Shown: positions 6,889 to 15,295 of the stretch, one piece after another
Numbering within the stretch: position 1 is the stretch's first letter
Layout: the number at the start of each line of letters is the position of its first letter
NCBI GenBank assembly: GCA_000961805.1
Contig: LADV01000283.1
Span: 1 to 46,171, forward strand
Direction of reading: 5' to 3'
DNA from: Peptococcaceae bacterium BRH_c23
GTDB taxonomy: Bacteria; Bacillota_B; Desulfitobacteriia; Desulfitobacteriales; Desulfitobacteriaceae
Length of the DNA: 46,171 nt
Notes under the pieces: generated by a model
What the model was told of the DNA's origin: nothing
Database searches by the model: none
The model's input: the letters and a program-made list of their open reading frames with translations, nothing else
Program-made: the position numbers and the translations under genes

Positions 6889-7965
6889 TAGTACCTCCCT
6901 AAAGTGTGCAAAGCTAAACTTGTATGCCTGTAGGGCAGTTTTATTACACAGTGAGCAGTCTCCACAATCCGCAGCGTCGACTTGTTTGGAGCCCTCTAAA
7001 AAAGCAGCTAAGACCTGTGCCTTTTTCCCGGTGTAATAATAGCCGCGCTCTAATCCTTCTCCGAGATATTGTGGGCAATCGACGAGACACCCTCCGCAGT
7101 GCAGGCATTTTAGTAAATCCCACTGCTGATTTTCAGCCGCTGCTAAACGTCCATTATCGAGCAAAATAACATACACCTCTTTGGGGCCGTGCATACCTTG
7201 GACCATTCTAAACTCGATATCAGCCGTTCTACTAGGGCCGCTGATAAAGGAGATATATTTAAGAACATCTTTTCCCATTCCATACACACTTGTGGCCCGA
7301 CAAACCGTCAAAGCATCTTCGAGGGAAGGGACGATCTTATCGATTCCGGCCACCACGATATGATTATACGGCAGATTCGAGGTGAATCGTACATTTCCCT
7401 CACTTTCTAACAGGGCAAGGGTTCCATTTTCTTCAACAATAGCCTCGGCACCGGTAATTCCATACTGCATCTGAGCTGCCTGCTGTTTGATCTCATCCTT
7501 AATCTGAGCTACCCATTCTTTGTTGGGGATGGGCGTATTGATACTGGCAATCCAAGGGTGCGCGTCGACCTTTGTCCCGGCAACTCGTTCCCCCAGGTCG
7601 GTATCAAGAACCTCAACATTCTTTGATTTTAAATACTCTCTCAGGGCGATTTCGGTGAAAACAGAGTTTTTACTCATTGCTACGCTCTGATGACCCGCGA
7701 GGATTTTAAGGATTTGCTCTTGAGCCTCTCTGGTATCCTTAGCCAACGTCACATGGCATCCTTTACTTTTAAGGGAAGAAACCGCCTTTTCGACAGACTT
7801 TTGGAGATTATTCGCGATCCTACTTTTGATCTCCTGCACTTGGCTAGCTAAATCTGGGTACTCTTGAAGAAGCGTATCGCGGCGAGAACGAATTCCCTTT
7901 AAGATCCTTTGAGCTTTTGTACTGCTTGAATTGCTTGGACTGCTCGAAATACTCGTACTTTTCAT
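6583..7965 (-). CDS. LUD-domain Fe-S protein running into the GntR helix-turn-helix
   Basis: Residues 1 to about 300 form a LUD domain (LutB/LutC type: AMSKNSVFTEIALREYL, DTDLGERVAG, NGTLALLESEGNVR). CLHCGGCLVDCP and CGDCSLC Fe-S motifs follow. Such proteins take part in NAD-independent lactate oxidation with LutA-type partners. ATG 7965 is chosen because GGGAGGAG precedes it; the gene overlaps or nearly abuts the upstream Fe-S gene. No stop codon separates it from the GntR gene. The frame passes through the GntR ribosome site and ATG 6888 and ends at the amber codon 6583. The LUD protein is therefore either a true fusion of about 460 aa or has lost its own stop, with GntR translated internally. 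Confidence 0.7.
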   Translation of the reverse strand: MKSTSISSSPSNSSSTKAQRILKGIRSRRDTLLQEYPDLASQVQEIKSRIANNLQKSVEKAVSSLKSKGCHVTLAKDTREAQEQILKILAGHQSVAMSKNSVFTEIALREYLKSKNVEVLDTDLGERVAGTKVDAHPWIASINTPIPNKEWVAQIKDEIKQQAAQMQYGITGAEAIVEENGTLALLESEGNVRFTSNLPYNHIVVAGIDKIVPSLEDALTVCRATSVYGMGKDVLKYISFISGPSRTADIEFRMVQGMHGPKEVYVILLDNGRLAAAENQQWDLLKCLHCGGCLVDCPQYLGEGLERGYYYTGKKAQVLAAFLEGSKQVDAADCGDCSLCNKTALQAYKFSFAHFREVLMQFEKITKPHRTYQEVLKQINKLIIGGKLRPGDRLMGEREMAVELGVSRTTLREALRTMEFLGWVEIIPGDGTFIRNAQLNEVISPLALALSAEPTKLEEL

Positions 7966-7970
7966 CCTGC

Positions 7971-10134
7971 TCATCTCCTCCCATAGGCTCGGCTCAGAAT
8001 CTGAACAACGTGAGAAACCTTTTGCTTCATTCCATGCTGAGCAAACCCATCGCGGAAATGAACCATGCATCCAGGACAACTCGTCGCCAACGTGGTGGCC
8101 TTAGTACCCGCAACGGTCTCTAATTTCCCTTGGTTAATCCGTTGCGAGAGTTCATAAAAACTTAAGCTAAAGGATCCACCAAACCCACAGCAGGTATCGG
8201 CATCCTGCATTTCTACATAATTTACTCCGGGGATCTTCCAGATAATTTCCCGGGGCTCCTTTTTCACACCCATACTTCGAGCGAGATGACAAGGATCATG
8301 ATAGGTCACGGTTTCTGGGACTCTTTGGGCTGGAAGCTTCAACTCAATATCCTGGCTAAGAAATTCATTAATATCTTTGACCTTCAGAGCAAGGTTTTTC
8401 ACTTTTTCCTGAAGCTCAGGGGAATCTTCGGCGAACAGTTTTGGGTACTCTTCTTTGAAAGCAACTGCACAACTCGGGCAAACAAAAACTAAGGCATCTA
8501 TATCAAAGGAACTATAAGTTTCGATGTTTTTATGGGCCATGGTTTTGGCATGAGCTATATCTCCACTCACAATACTTGGGATTCCACAACAGACATCCTC
8601 TTTGGGGAGTTTCACCTCAACGTTGTTTTCTCCCAAGACGTGAAGCAGCGCTTCTCCCAGATCTGTCTCGGTGTAATTTACGACACAACCTGGGTAAAAG
8701 CCAACTTTTTTAGTTGGTTTAGCAATTGTTTTCGGTTTGGCGATTTCCATAAAGGACTTGCCGGAGAAGCGGGGAATGACACGCTCTTGCGGTAACCCGA
8801 AGGAATTGAAGGTCAAACGAGAGGTCATCCCTTGATCCGCCTCTTTTAAGGCCAGCTTCCCGAAGGTCGTCGCTAGTTTACTGACTACCGGTAGTGTCTG
8901 AGGTTTGGTTAACATTGAGAAGATTAAATCCTTCTTCCAACCAACCCCTTCTTTGGCCACAGCATTTTGCCGAAGCTTCCATATCATAGCCGGTGTCGCC
9001 ATCTGTACCGGGCAGGCCGTTTGACACTTTTGACATCCGATACAGAGGGATAAGCCATTTGCTTCAGACTTTTCTAAGTCGCCATGAAAGGCGGCAAAAA
9101 CCAGGCCGCGCCCCCCCCAGATATTTATAGCCGTACTTGCCACCAACCTCCTGATAGACTGGGCAAAAGTTCAAGCAACTTCCACAATTGATACAATAAA
9201 GGGACTCTTTAAATCCTGCCTCCAGCGCTGCCTTACGACCATTTGTTAATAAAACGATATGTACTTCTTTAGGGCCCTGACCGTGGATATCCTCTTCCAG
9301 ATCGGGATCGAGGGATTCGCTGACTCCTGAGATCACCGAAACATAGGTTCCGATGTCCTGACCGACCCCGTAGACCGCTGCCGCTCGTACAACTTGCATG
9401 GCATCTTCAAGGGTCGAGACAATTTTCTCTACACCTGCGATCACAATGTGGATTTTAGGCATCATGGAAACTGCCCGAATATTTCCTTCGTTCTCAGTTA
9501 CGAAAACGCTCCCCGTATCAGCTGCAATTGCATTGGCTCCCGAGATCCCCACATCCGCTTTAACCAAAAAGTCCCGGAGCCCTTTACGGGCAGAAATAAC
9601 CAAGGCTTCAGGGGTACATTCTAACTGGGTTCCCTCTTCTTCAGAAAAAAGCTTAGTTACTTTTTCAATGGGAATATGGATCGCTGGTGCCAGGGAGTGA
9701 CTGGCTTCACACTTCGCAAGCTGATTAATTCGATCTCCCAGATCCGTTTCGACGACCTTCACGCCACGATCTTCGAGGTAGTGGGAAATATTAATTTCTT
9801 TACCGGCATTTGACTTAGACTTGACGACCAAGCCGACCTTTGGAATAAGCCTCGCAATATAGTTCTGAGCATCCTCAGAGGTTTCGGCAAGATAGACTTT
9901 ACAACCCTTTTCTTCCAACGACCGTTGTGCTTTGGCGATCATGTCATTTAAATGATCCATGCTGTATTCTTTGATACTCCGCAAACGATTGGAAAGCTCA
10001 GGATAATGGGGAACCATCTTCAACATGGCGGGGCGAATCGCATCAAAAGCGCGAAATCTCCCTTTCCGTGACTCCATATCATGAAGCCCTTCGGTGACTT
10101 TATTTTTTACGATTTTATGGGTTTGATTTCCCAT
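7971..10134 (-). pseudogene. LutB-LutA fusion Fe-S oxidoreductase, frameshifted at a G8 tract
   Basis: The first frame (10134-9064) encodes a LUD domain and CINCGSCLNFCP. It derails at a run of eight G (9111-9118, minus strand). The overlapping frame continues with RGLVFAAFHGDLEK, a second CIGCQKCQTACP cluster and two CCG domains (DVCCGIPS, DTCCGFGG). Dropping one G gives a continuous protein of about 720 residues. This matches the LUD-ferredoxin-CCG fusions of sulfate reducers (DVU3033 type, about 717 aa) in lactate oxidation. G-tract slippage, a programmed shift or a sequencing error are all possible. ATG 10134 has an AGGAG site about 11 bases upstream. The 3' end overlaps the start region of the LUD gene. 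Confidence 0.8.
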
Positions 10135-10229
10135 GGATGAATGTCTCCTCTCTTCGGTTTACAGGTTGGACCACGATACCAAGCCCCCACTCCTTCAGAG
10201 AAAAGCGGGGGATGATCTTGGTCTTATCC

Positions 10230-10946
10230 TTAGGACCCCGACTTCGCTCCGCCCAGGTAGGCTTCCATAACACGAGGATTTTTGGCCACCTCTTCGGCTT
10301 TCCCATACAGGACGATTTTACCTGTTTCAAGAACATAGGCATAGTGAGCAATCTTTAAGGCTTAACGAACATTTTGCTCAACGAGAAGAATGGTCGCACC
10401 TTCTTGATTGATCTCTTGAATGACCTTGAAAATATCTGCAACGACCAGAGGGGCTAGGCCCATGGAGGGTTCATCAAGCAAGAGAAGCTTTGGTTTAGCC
10501 ATGAGTGCGCGGCCGATGGCCAGCATTTGTTGCTGACCTCCAGACAGTGTTCCTCCTAATTGTTGCTTGCGTTCCTCTAAGATCGGAAAACGTTTGAAAA
10601 CCTTCTCTAAATCTTCCTGAACGCCTTTATCTTTTCTCTGATAGGCTCCCATTTCCAAGTTCTCAAGAACCGTCATCCCTGCTAAAATATGCCGACCCTC
10701 TGGGACTAGAGACATTCCAAGGTTTACAATTTTATGAGGGGCGAAACCTCGAATCTCCCGGCCTTGGAACTTAATCTGTCCAGCCTGAGGTTTAAGAAGC
10801 CCAACCAGAGATTTCATCGTGGTCGTCTTTCCGGCCCCGTTCGCGCCGATCAAGGAAACAATCGAGCCTTCGGGAACGTCTATGTCAATCCCTTTAATTG
10901 CCTTTATACTACCATAGCTCGTCGACAAGTCTTTAATGTTCAGCAT
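10230..10946 (-). pseudogene. livF: LivF-type ABC ATPase with an in-frame ochre codon
   Basis: The ATPase has Walker A GANGAGKTT, signature LSGGQQQMLAIGRAL, Walker B LLLLDEPSMGLAP and the H-loop replacement LVEQNVR typical of LivF. A TAA at codon 195 (10362-10364) follows LVEQNVR. The same frame continues ALKIAHYAYVLETGKIV and MEAYLGGAK to TAA 10230, giving the expected length of about 238. The family has Gln at this place (RQALKIA), so CAA to TAA explains it. The truncated product keeps all nucleotide-binding motifs but lacks the C-terminal region. It starts three bases after livG, behind GGGAGGAGG. Confidence 0.85.
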
Positions 10947-10949
10947 CTC

Positions 10950-11711
10950 TTAGCCCTCCTCCCGGCCCAAATAAGCCTCAATGACCAATGGGTTCTGCTG
11001 AATCTCAGCCGGAGTGCCCTCAGCAATCTTTTGTCCGAAATTTATGACCATAAGGCGGTCACAGACGTTCATGACAAGGTTCATATCATGTTCAATTAAG
11101 ATGACTGTCTTGCCCATGGTTTGAATTTTCTTGATCAGATGACGTAAGTCTTCGGTTTCATTTTCATTCATCCCCGCCGCCGGTTCATCGAGAAGAATTA
11201 ATTCGGGTTCTGTAGCGAGGGCTCTGGCAATCTCCAAGCGACGTTGTTGTCCATAGGGAAGTGAGCTTGCTGGGGAGTCCGTGTCCTCTTCTATTCCAAC
11301 TAATTTAAGGAGAGCCTGGGCACGTTCCCGGGTTTGCTTCTCTTCCTTGCGTTGGGCAGGGGTGCGCCATAGCCCTTTCCATACCCCGGCTTTCGTTCGA
11401 CAATGGGCCCCGACCATGACATTTTCTAAAGGACTCAAATGACCAAAGAGACGGATATTCTGGAAGGTTCGAGCTAAGCCTAGCTCCGTAACCCTATAGG
11501 GCCGTAATCCTAATAAATTCTTGCCTTGATAGGTGATATTTCCTTCAGTGGGAGGGAAAATTCCAGTGATTAGATTAAAGAGCGTTGTCTTTCCAGCACC
11601 ATTTGGGCCGATAATTCCAACGATTTCCCCCTTATTCACCTTAAAACTTACGTTACTTAAGGCGGCCAAACCGCCAAAGCTTTTGCTTACTTGGTCAAGG
11701 ACTAACATCAT
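10950..11711 (-). CDS. livG: Branched-chain amino-acid-type ABC transporter ATPase LivG
   Basis: The 253-residue ATPase has Walker A GPNGAGKTT, signature LPYGQQRRLEIARAL, Walker B LILLDEPAAGMN and the H-loop IEHDMNLVM, plus the LivG C-terminal tail AEIQQNPLVIEAYLG. It pairs with LivF on the LivHM membrane channel to import branched-chain amino acids or related substrates. The start overlaps the livM stop by four bases behind AGGAGGAG. The gene is intact, but its partners livH and livF are broken, so the transporter is probably not functional. The nearby LUD genes hint at an organic-acid rather than an amino-acid substrate. Confidence 0.9.
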   Translation of the reverse strand: MMLVLDQVSKSFGGLAALSNVSFKVNKGEIVGIIGPNGAGKTTLFNLITGIFPPTEGNITYQGKNLLGLRPYRVTELGLARTFQNIRLFGHLSPLENVMVGAHCRTKAGVWKGLWRTPAQRKEEKQTRERAQALLKLVGIEEDTDSPASSLPYGQQRRLEIARALATEPELILLDEPAAGMNENETEDLRHLIKKIQTMGKTVILIEHDMNLVMNVCDRLMVINFGQKIAEGTPAEIQQNPLVIEAYLGREEG

Positions 11712-12652
11712 TGCTTACTCCTCCTTCCAAGCTTACCCTTCCAAAAACGAACCGTGTCCTCACTTATGAGGCCTTGAGGTCGGAAAGCCATCATAGTGAC
11801 CAAAAGAGCTCCGTAAATCATAAGTCGGTAGTTTGAAGCTGAGCGCAACAGTTCGGGCAGCAAGGTTAGGAGTAATGCCCCGATGATAGGGCCAATAACC
11901 AAGTCGCTTCCTCCCAAGACTGCATAAAGAAGGATTTCAACGGTACGGTGATAAGCGAAATCTTTCGGTCCGATAAAAAAGGTTAAATGAGCGGATAGAC
12001 CGCCGGCAATCCCGGCGATTAAAGCCCCTAAAGCAAAGGCCAGCAGTTTATAATAGGTCGTATTGATGCCCATGGCTTCGGCCGCCGACTCATCTGCTTT
12101 AATAGCTGCAAATGCCCGCCCGACTCTGGAGCGGTTAAGTCTTGTACAGAAAAATACCAGAAAAGCGAGGATGAGAAGTAGAATAACTAGCACCAGCAAG
12201 GTACTGCTCTGCTGTGCGCTTAAGCCTCCAAATCCCTTGGGGAAACCTAAGGAAGAAAGCACTTTGCCGATCTTTGTTCCAAGGGTCGGGATTCCGGATA
12301 TCCCTAAGGCACCATTGGTAATGGTTAAATTTAAAACGATAACTCGAACGACTTCTCCGAATCCGAGGGTGGCAATCGCCAGGTAAATCCCCGTAAGTCT
12401 TAAAGCGGGAAAGCCTATGATGATGGACATCAAACTTGCGGCAATACCACCGATTGGAATGGCCAAATAGACAGGAAAGCCTGCTTTTACGGTCAGGATC
12501 GCACAGGTATAAGCTCCAATACTCATAAATCCGGCATTCCCCAGAGACAACTGGCCGGTGGATAGTGTCATATAAATGCCCACCCCAAGGATGGCATTCA
12601 CCAAGACAAAGACTGCGATTTGCAGATAATATTGGTTAAATATAATATCCAT
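11708..12652 (-). CDS. livM: Branched-chain amino-acid-type ABC permease LivM
   Basis: This 314-residue inner-membrane protein has 8-9 hydrophobic segments and the LivM signatures LSTGQLSLGNAGFMSIGAY and RVGRAFAAIKADESAAEAMG, followed by KLLAFALGALIAGIAGGL. The start ATG 12652 immediately follows the TAA of the livH remnant. It would form the translocation channel with LivH. The reading frame is complete with no sign of damage. Confidence 0.9.
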   Translation of the reverse strand: MDIIFNQYYLQIAVFVLVNAILGVGIYMTLSTGQLSLGNAGFMSIGAYTCAILTVKAGFPVYLAIPIGGIAASLMSIIIGFPALRLTGIYLAIATLGFGEVVRVIVLNLTITNGALGISGIPTLGTKIGKVLSSLGFPKGFGGLSAQQSSTLLVLVILLLILAFLVFFCTRLNRSRVGRAFAAIKADESAAEAMGINTTYYKLLAFALGALIAGIAGGLSAHLTFFIGPKDFAYHRTVEILLYAVLGGSDLVIGPIIGALLLTLLPELLRSASNYRLMIYGALLVTMMAFRPQGLISEDTVRFWKGKLGRRSKQ

Positions 12653-13009
12653 TTAAAAACGTCCCCCTTGCCGTTTTCCAAAAAGTCCTTGAGGACGAAT
12701 AAACAGAATCAGAATAATCATACCAAAGGCTACGGCGTCCCTATAGGAAGATGCACCATAAGCGACGGTGAATACTTCTGCAATTCCTAGAATCAGGCCT
12801 CCCAGCATTGCTCCGGTGATATTTCCCATACCACCAAGGATCAGAACGGCAAGGCCTTTCAAACCCATCGATAATCCCATCGTTGGCTCGACGGCATTAA
12901 AGGAGAGTCCAACTAGAACTCCTGCGATTCCCCCTAATCCTGAAGCAAGTGCAACGGTTAAAAAGATGATTTTGTTGGTGTTGATACCAAGAAGGTTGGC
13001 TGTCTCACA
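12653..13009 (-). pseudogene. livH: livH 3' fragment (permease C-terminal part)
   Basis: From CETANLLGINTNKIIFLT onward the sequence is a normal LivH C-terminus (GLGGIAGVLVGL, LGGMGNITGAMLGGLILGIAE, RPQGLFGKRQGG). The N-terminal half of the permease (about 170 residues), and any livJ or promoter, are missing. At about 13010 the frame continues directly into a fic-like sequence without interruption. A short fused product from ATG 13054 could be translated, but it cannot make a channel subunit. Confidence 0.85.
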
Positions 13010-13309
13010 ACGATCTAGCTGCTCCTGCACGTACTCGGCGATCATTTGGATCATCGGTATGGCATTACTATCGCGGTAATAGGCGTCAAAGGCCTCGTAA
13101 TAGCGTTTGCGATCAGTAAACTTTACATTAATGGTAGGGTAGCCGTTTTACATCAAATTAAAATTGAGTAGCAGTCTTCCCGTTCTGCCGTTGCCGTCGA
13201 TGAAGGGATGTATGCCCTCGAATTTAAGGTGGAACAGGGCTGCTGGTTCCAGCGGGTGCCGCTTGAACTTGGCAAACTCAGAAACCAGCTGATTAGAAAG
13301 AAGATTCAT
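13010..13309 (-). pseudogene. Fic-domain (AMPylase family) gene fragment
   Basis: The minus frame from 13309 reads an [20 protein letters not shown] segment, then the Fic catalytic loop [14 protein letters not shown] and an NGYPTINVKFTDRKRYYEAF segment ending in VQEQLDR. This is clearly a Fic family C-terminal part, with the catalytic His and the Gly-Asn-Gly-Arg loop intact. A TAA interrupts it between LNFNLM and NGYP. The N-terminus is missing and the C-terminus is joined in frame to livH. It is a recombination remnant, not a working gene. Confidence 0.8.
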
Positions 13310-13350
13310 AAGATTTTTTTTATATTAAGAATTTTATCCCTTAATTTTAA

Positions 13351-13358
13351 TGTATAAT
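13351..13358 (+). promoter_or_regulatory. -10 box of the signalling operon
   Basis: TGTATAAT, with a perfect TATAAT at 13353-13358, lies about 100 bases ahead of the GGDEF gene in an AT-rich stretch. A convincing -35 at standard spacing is not visible. Confidence 0.35.
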
Positions 13359-13458
13359 GACAATATGTGACATAGTAAGTAGATTACTGCCAAAGTTTGG
13401 AGTTCGTCTGGCAATTAACCGATGGGAACTAGTTTAGTGTAAAGAAGGTGGAGAGGCA

Positions 13459-15255
13459 ATGCAGACGAGAGGATTAAGAATTACTGAGTTACAAGAACTC
13501 TTTTCTCAATGGCCCAATGGCCCGGTGGATTGGTTAGTGGCTAATCGAGATAAGCTGATCTATGCTTCGCCTGATGCGGAACTAAAATTAGGACTTAGAT
13601 CAGGGCAACATGTGGCGAAACACCCATTTGTGCGTAAGGCTGTAATGAGTAGACGATCTTTGGTGGAGCACTATCAAACTTGGCAGGATGATCAGTTGGT
13701 GAGTACCACGGTGGTGGCAGTGCCAATGGAAATAGACGATGTGGAGGATGGCTCTGTATTAGTATATGGGGTGACTAATTCTCCTTCTGTTTGGAAGGCT
13801 GAGGAAATCATCACTCTAATTCAAGAAATAAATGGGCAAACAAGTTCCGTAGCTGCTTTACAAACCTTTGTCCGGGGCTGTATAACGTTGTTCGGTTGTA
13901 AGATGGCTGCTATTTGGGTGGCACGATCGGAGAAATATTACATACTGGCCCAAAGCACGGAAAACTCGCAAGATGAAAGATGCTTGAATGATTTCAGGGT
14001 TTCTGATGTTATGCGTGATATCGAAGAAAATAGACTGGCTTCAACTTGGGACGAACAGTCTGATGAGTTTATAAGTAGGCCAGTCGATAGACCTATTGCC
14101 GTCTTTAATCGTCCAGGTTATAAACATGTACTTAGTTTTCCCTTGAGACACCTGGGAGAAGAACTTGGAATATTAGAGCTGTTCTCCCAGGATGCGCTGT
14201 CGTTTGACGGAAGTGCTATGCTGTGGCTTAATCAATTAGGTCCTTTGGTGGCCTCCCTCGTATATGGACACGAAATGCGTGCAGTTGCATTGGAGCGAGA
14301 AAAGGACTTAAATCTATTATTATGGGGAACTGAAATCCTTGTTCAAATTCAGACAGAAGCCGAGTTGCTGGAGGAAGCAGGAGAGATGGCTATGGTCTTA
14401 AACCTTGAGGCTGGATTTTTCTTCATGCGGCAAGGGAATAACTGGCATGTACAGGCCCCCTTCGGTCGCCTTAAGCAAAATGACAAAGGTTGGGAGCAAT
14501 GGGTTTTTGATCAAATACAGTTAGATCCGGACAATTATACTGGGAATAAGCAAACCGACGTATACGTTTTTTCTCCCCCTCGGCCCGGGCTGAAAGAGGA
14601 TTTTCCTTGGCGCAAACTCCTAATTCAGCCGGTGGAGACGAATAGCGGAATCATTGGAGAACTGTGGTTACTAGATTTTGTCGATACCAAGTTGGAGTCT
14701 CGGAAAGAAGTTTTCGCGGCCTTTGCCCGAAGTTTAGGAGTGGCATTGGAAACTATCCGACAGCGCCGGAAGTTAGAGCAGATGGCTACTACCGACTCTT
14801 TGACCGGGATCCTAAACCGACAGGGGTTTAGTCAGCGCCTCTGGGCAGAAATCGCATCGACTCAACGTCGTGGTTCAACCTTTCTACTTTTGTTACTTGA
14901 TTTAGATGGATTTAAAATACTGAACGATACTCAGGGGCACCCGATGGGAGACCGGGCCTTGGTCGTAATTTCAAATAACATTCAAACCTTTATCCGCGAA
15001 AATGATATTCTGGCTCGTAGTGGAGGAGACGAACTTTCTTTGGTATTGGTCGATATGCAGAAAGGTCCCGAGGCCGAAAGTGTAATTAATAGATTAAAGG
15101 AACGGATGGGGCTGGAAGAATTTATGCTTGGAGTAAGTATTGGGGTCGCGGAGTTTCCTACGGAAGCGGATAATTACGAAAGATTATACCATCTGGCTGA
15201 TGAACGGCTGTATATTGGAAAACATTCCGGAAAGAACAAAGTTGTATTTGAATAA
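13459..15255 (+). CDS. GAF-GGDEF diguanylate cyclase
   Basis: The 598-residue protein has no membrane segment. The N-terminal 100 residues look PAS-like and two GAF-like domains (about 130-280 and 300-430) precede a GGDEF domain (about 440-598). The active site reads GGDEL (522-526), a functional variant. The inhibitory RxxD motif (REND, 513-516) sits five residues before it, so an active, product-inhibited c-di-GMP synthase is expected. Other GGDEF landmarks are TDSLTGILNRQGF, DLDGFKILND and SIGVAEFP. ATG 13459 has AAGGTGGAG upstream. The hydrogenase-like sensor gene starts about 40 bases after the stop, so both are probably cotranscribed. The signals read by the GAF domains are unknown. Confidence 0.85.
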   Translation: MQTRGLRITELQELFSQWPNGPVDWLVANRDKLIYASPDAELKLGLRSGQHVAKHPFVRKAVMSRRSLVEHYQTWQDDQLVSTTVVAVPMEIDDVEDGSVLVYGVTNSPSVWKAEEIITLIQEINGQTSSVAALQTFVRGCITLFGCKMAAIWVARSEKYYILAQSTENSQDERCLNDFRVSDVMRDIEENRLASTWDEQSDEFISRPVDRPIAVFNRPGYKHVLSFPLRHLGEELGILELFSQDALSFDGSAMLWLNQLGPLVASLVYGHEMRAVALEREKDLNLLLWGTEILVQIQTEAELLEEAGEMAMVLNLEAGFFFMRQGNNWHVQAPFGRLKQNDKGWEQWVFDQIQLDPDNYTGNKQTDVYVFSPPRPGLKEDFPWRKLLIQPVETNSGIIGELWLLDFVDTKLESRKEVFAAFARSLGVALETIRQRRKLEQMATTDSLTGILNRQGFSQRLWAEIASTQRRGSTFLLLLLDLDGFKILNDTQGHPMGDRALVVISNNIQTFIRENDILARSGGDELSLVLVDMQKGPEAESVINRLKERMGLEEFMLGVSIGVAEFPTEADNYERLYHLADERLYIGKHSGKNKVVFE

Positions 15256-15295
15256 AGCCCAGATCATGGGGCTAATTTGAAAGGGTGAGTGGGAA

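Noticed and set aside
10115..10351. Open frame of 78 codons between livF and the LUD gene
   Set aside because: It runs out of frame through the real livF 3' end and has no ribosome site.
13370..13458. Possible c-di-GMP riboswitch ahead of the GGDEF gene
   Set aside because: The leader shows no conserved riboswitch core that I can recognise.
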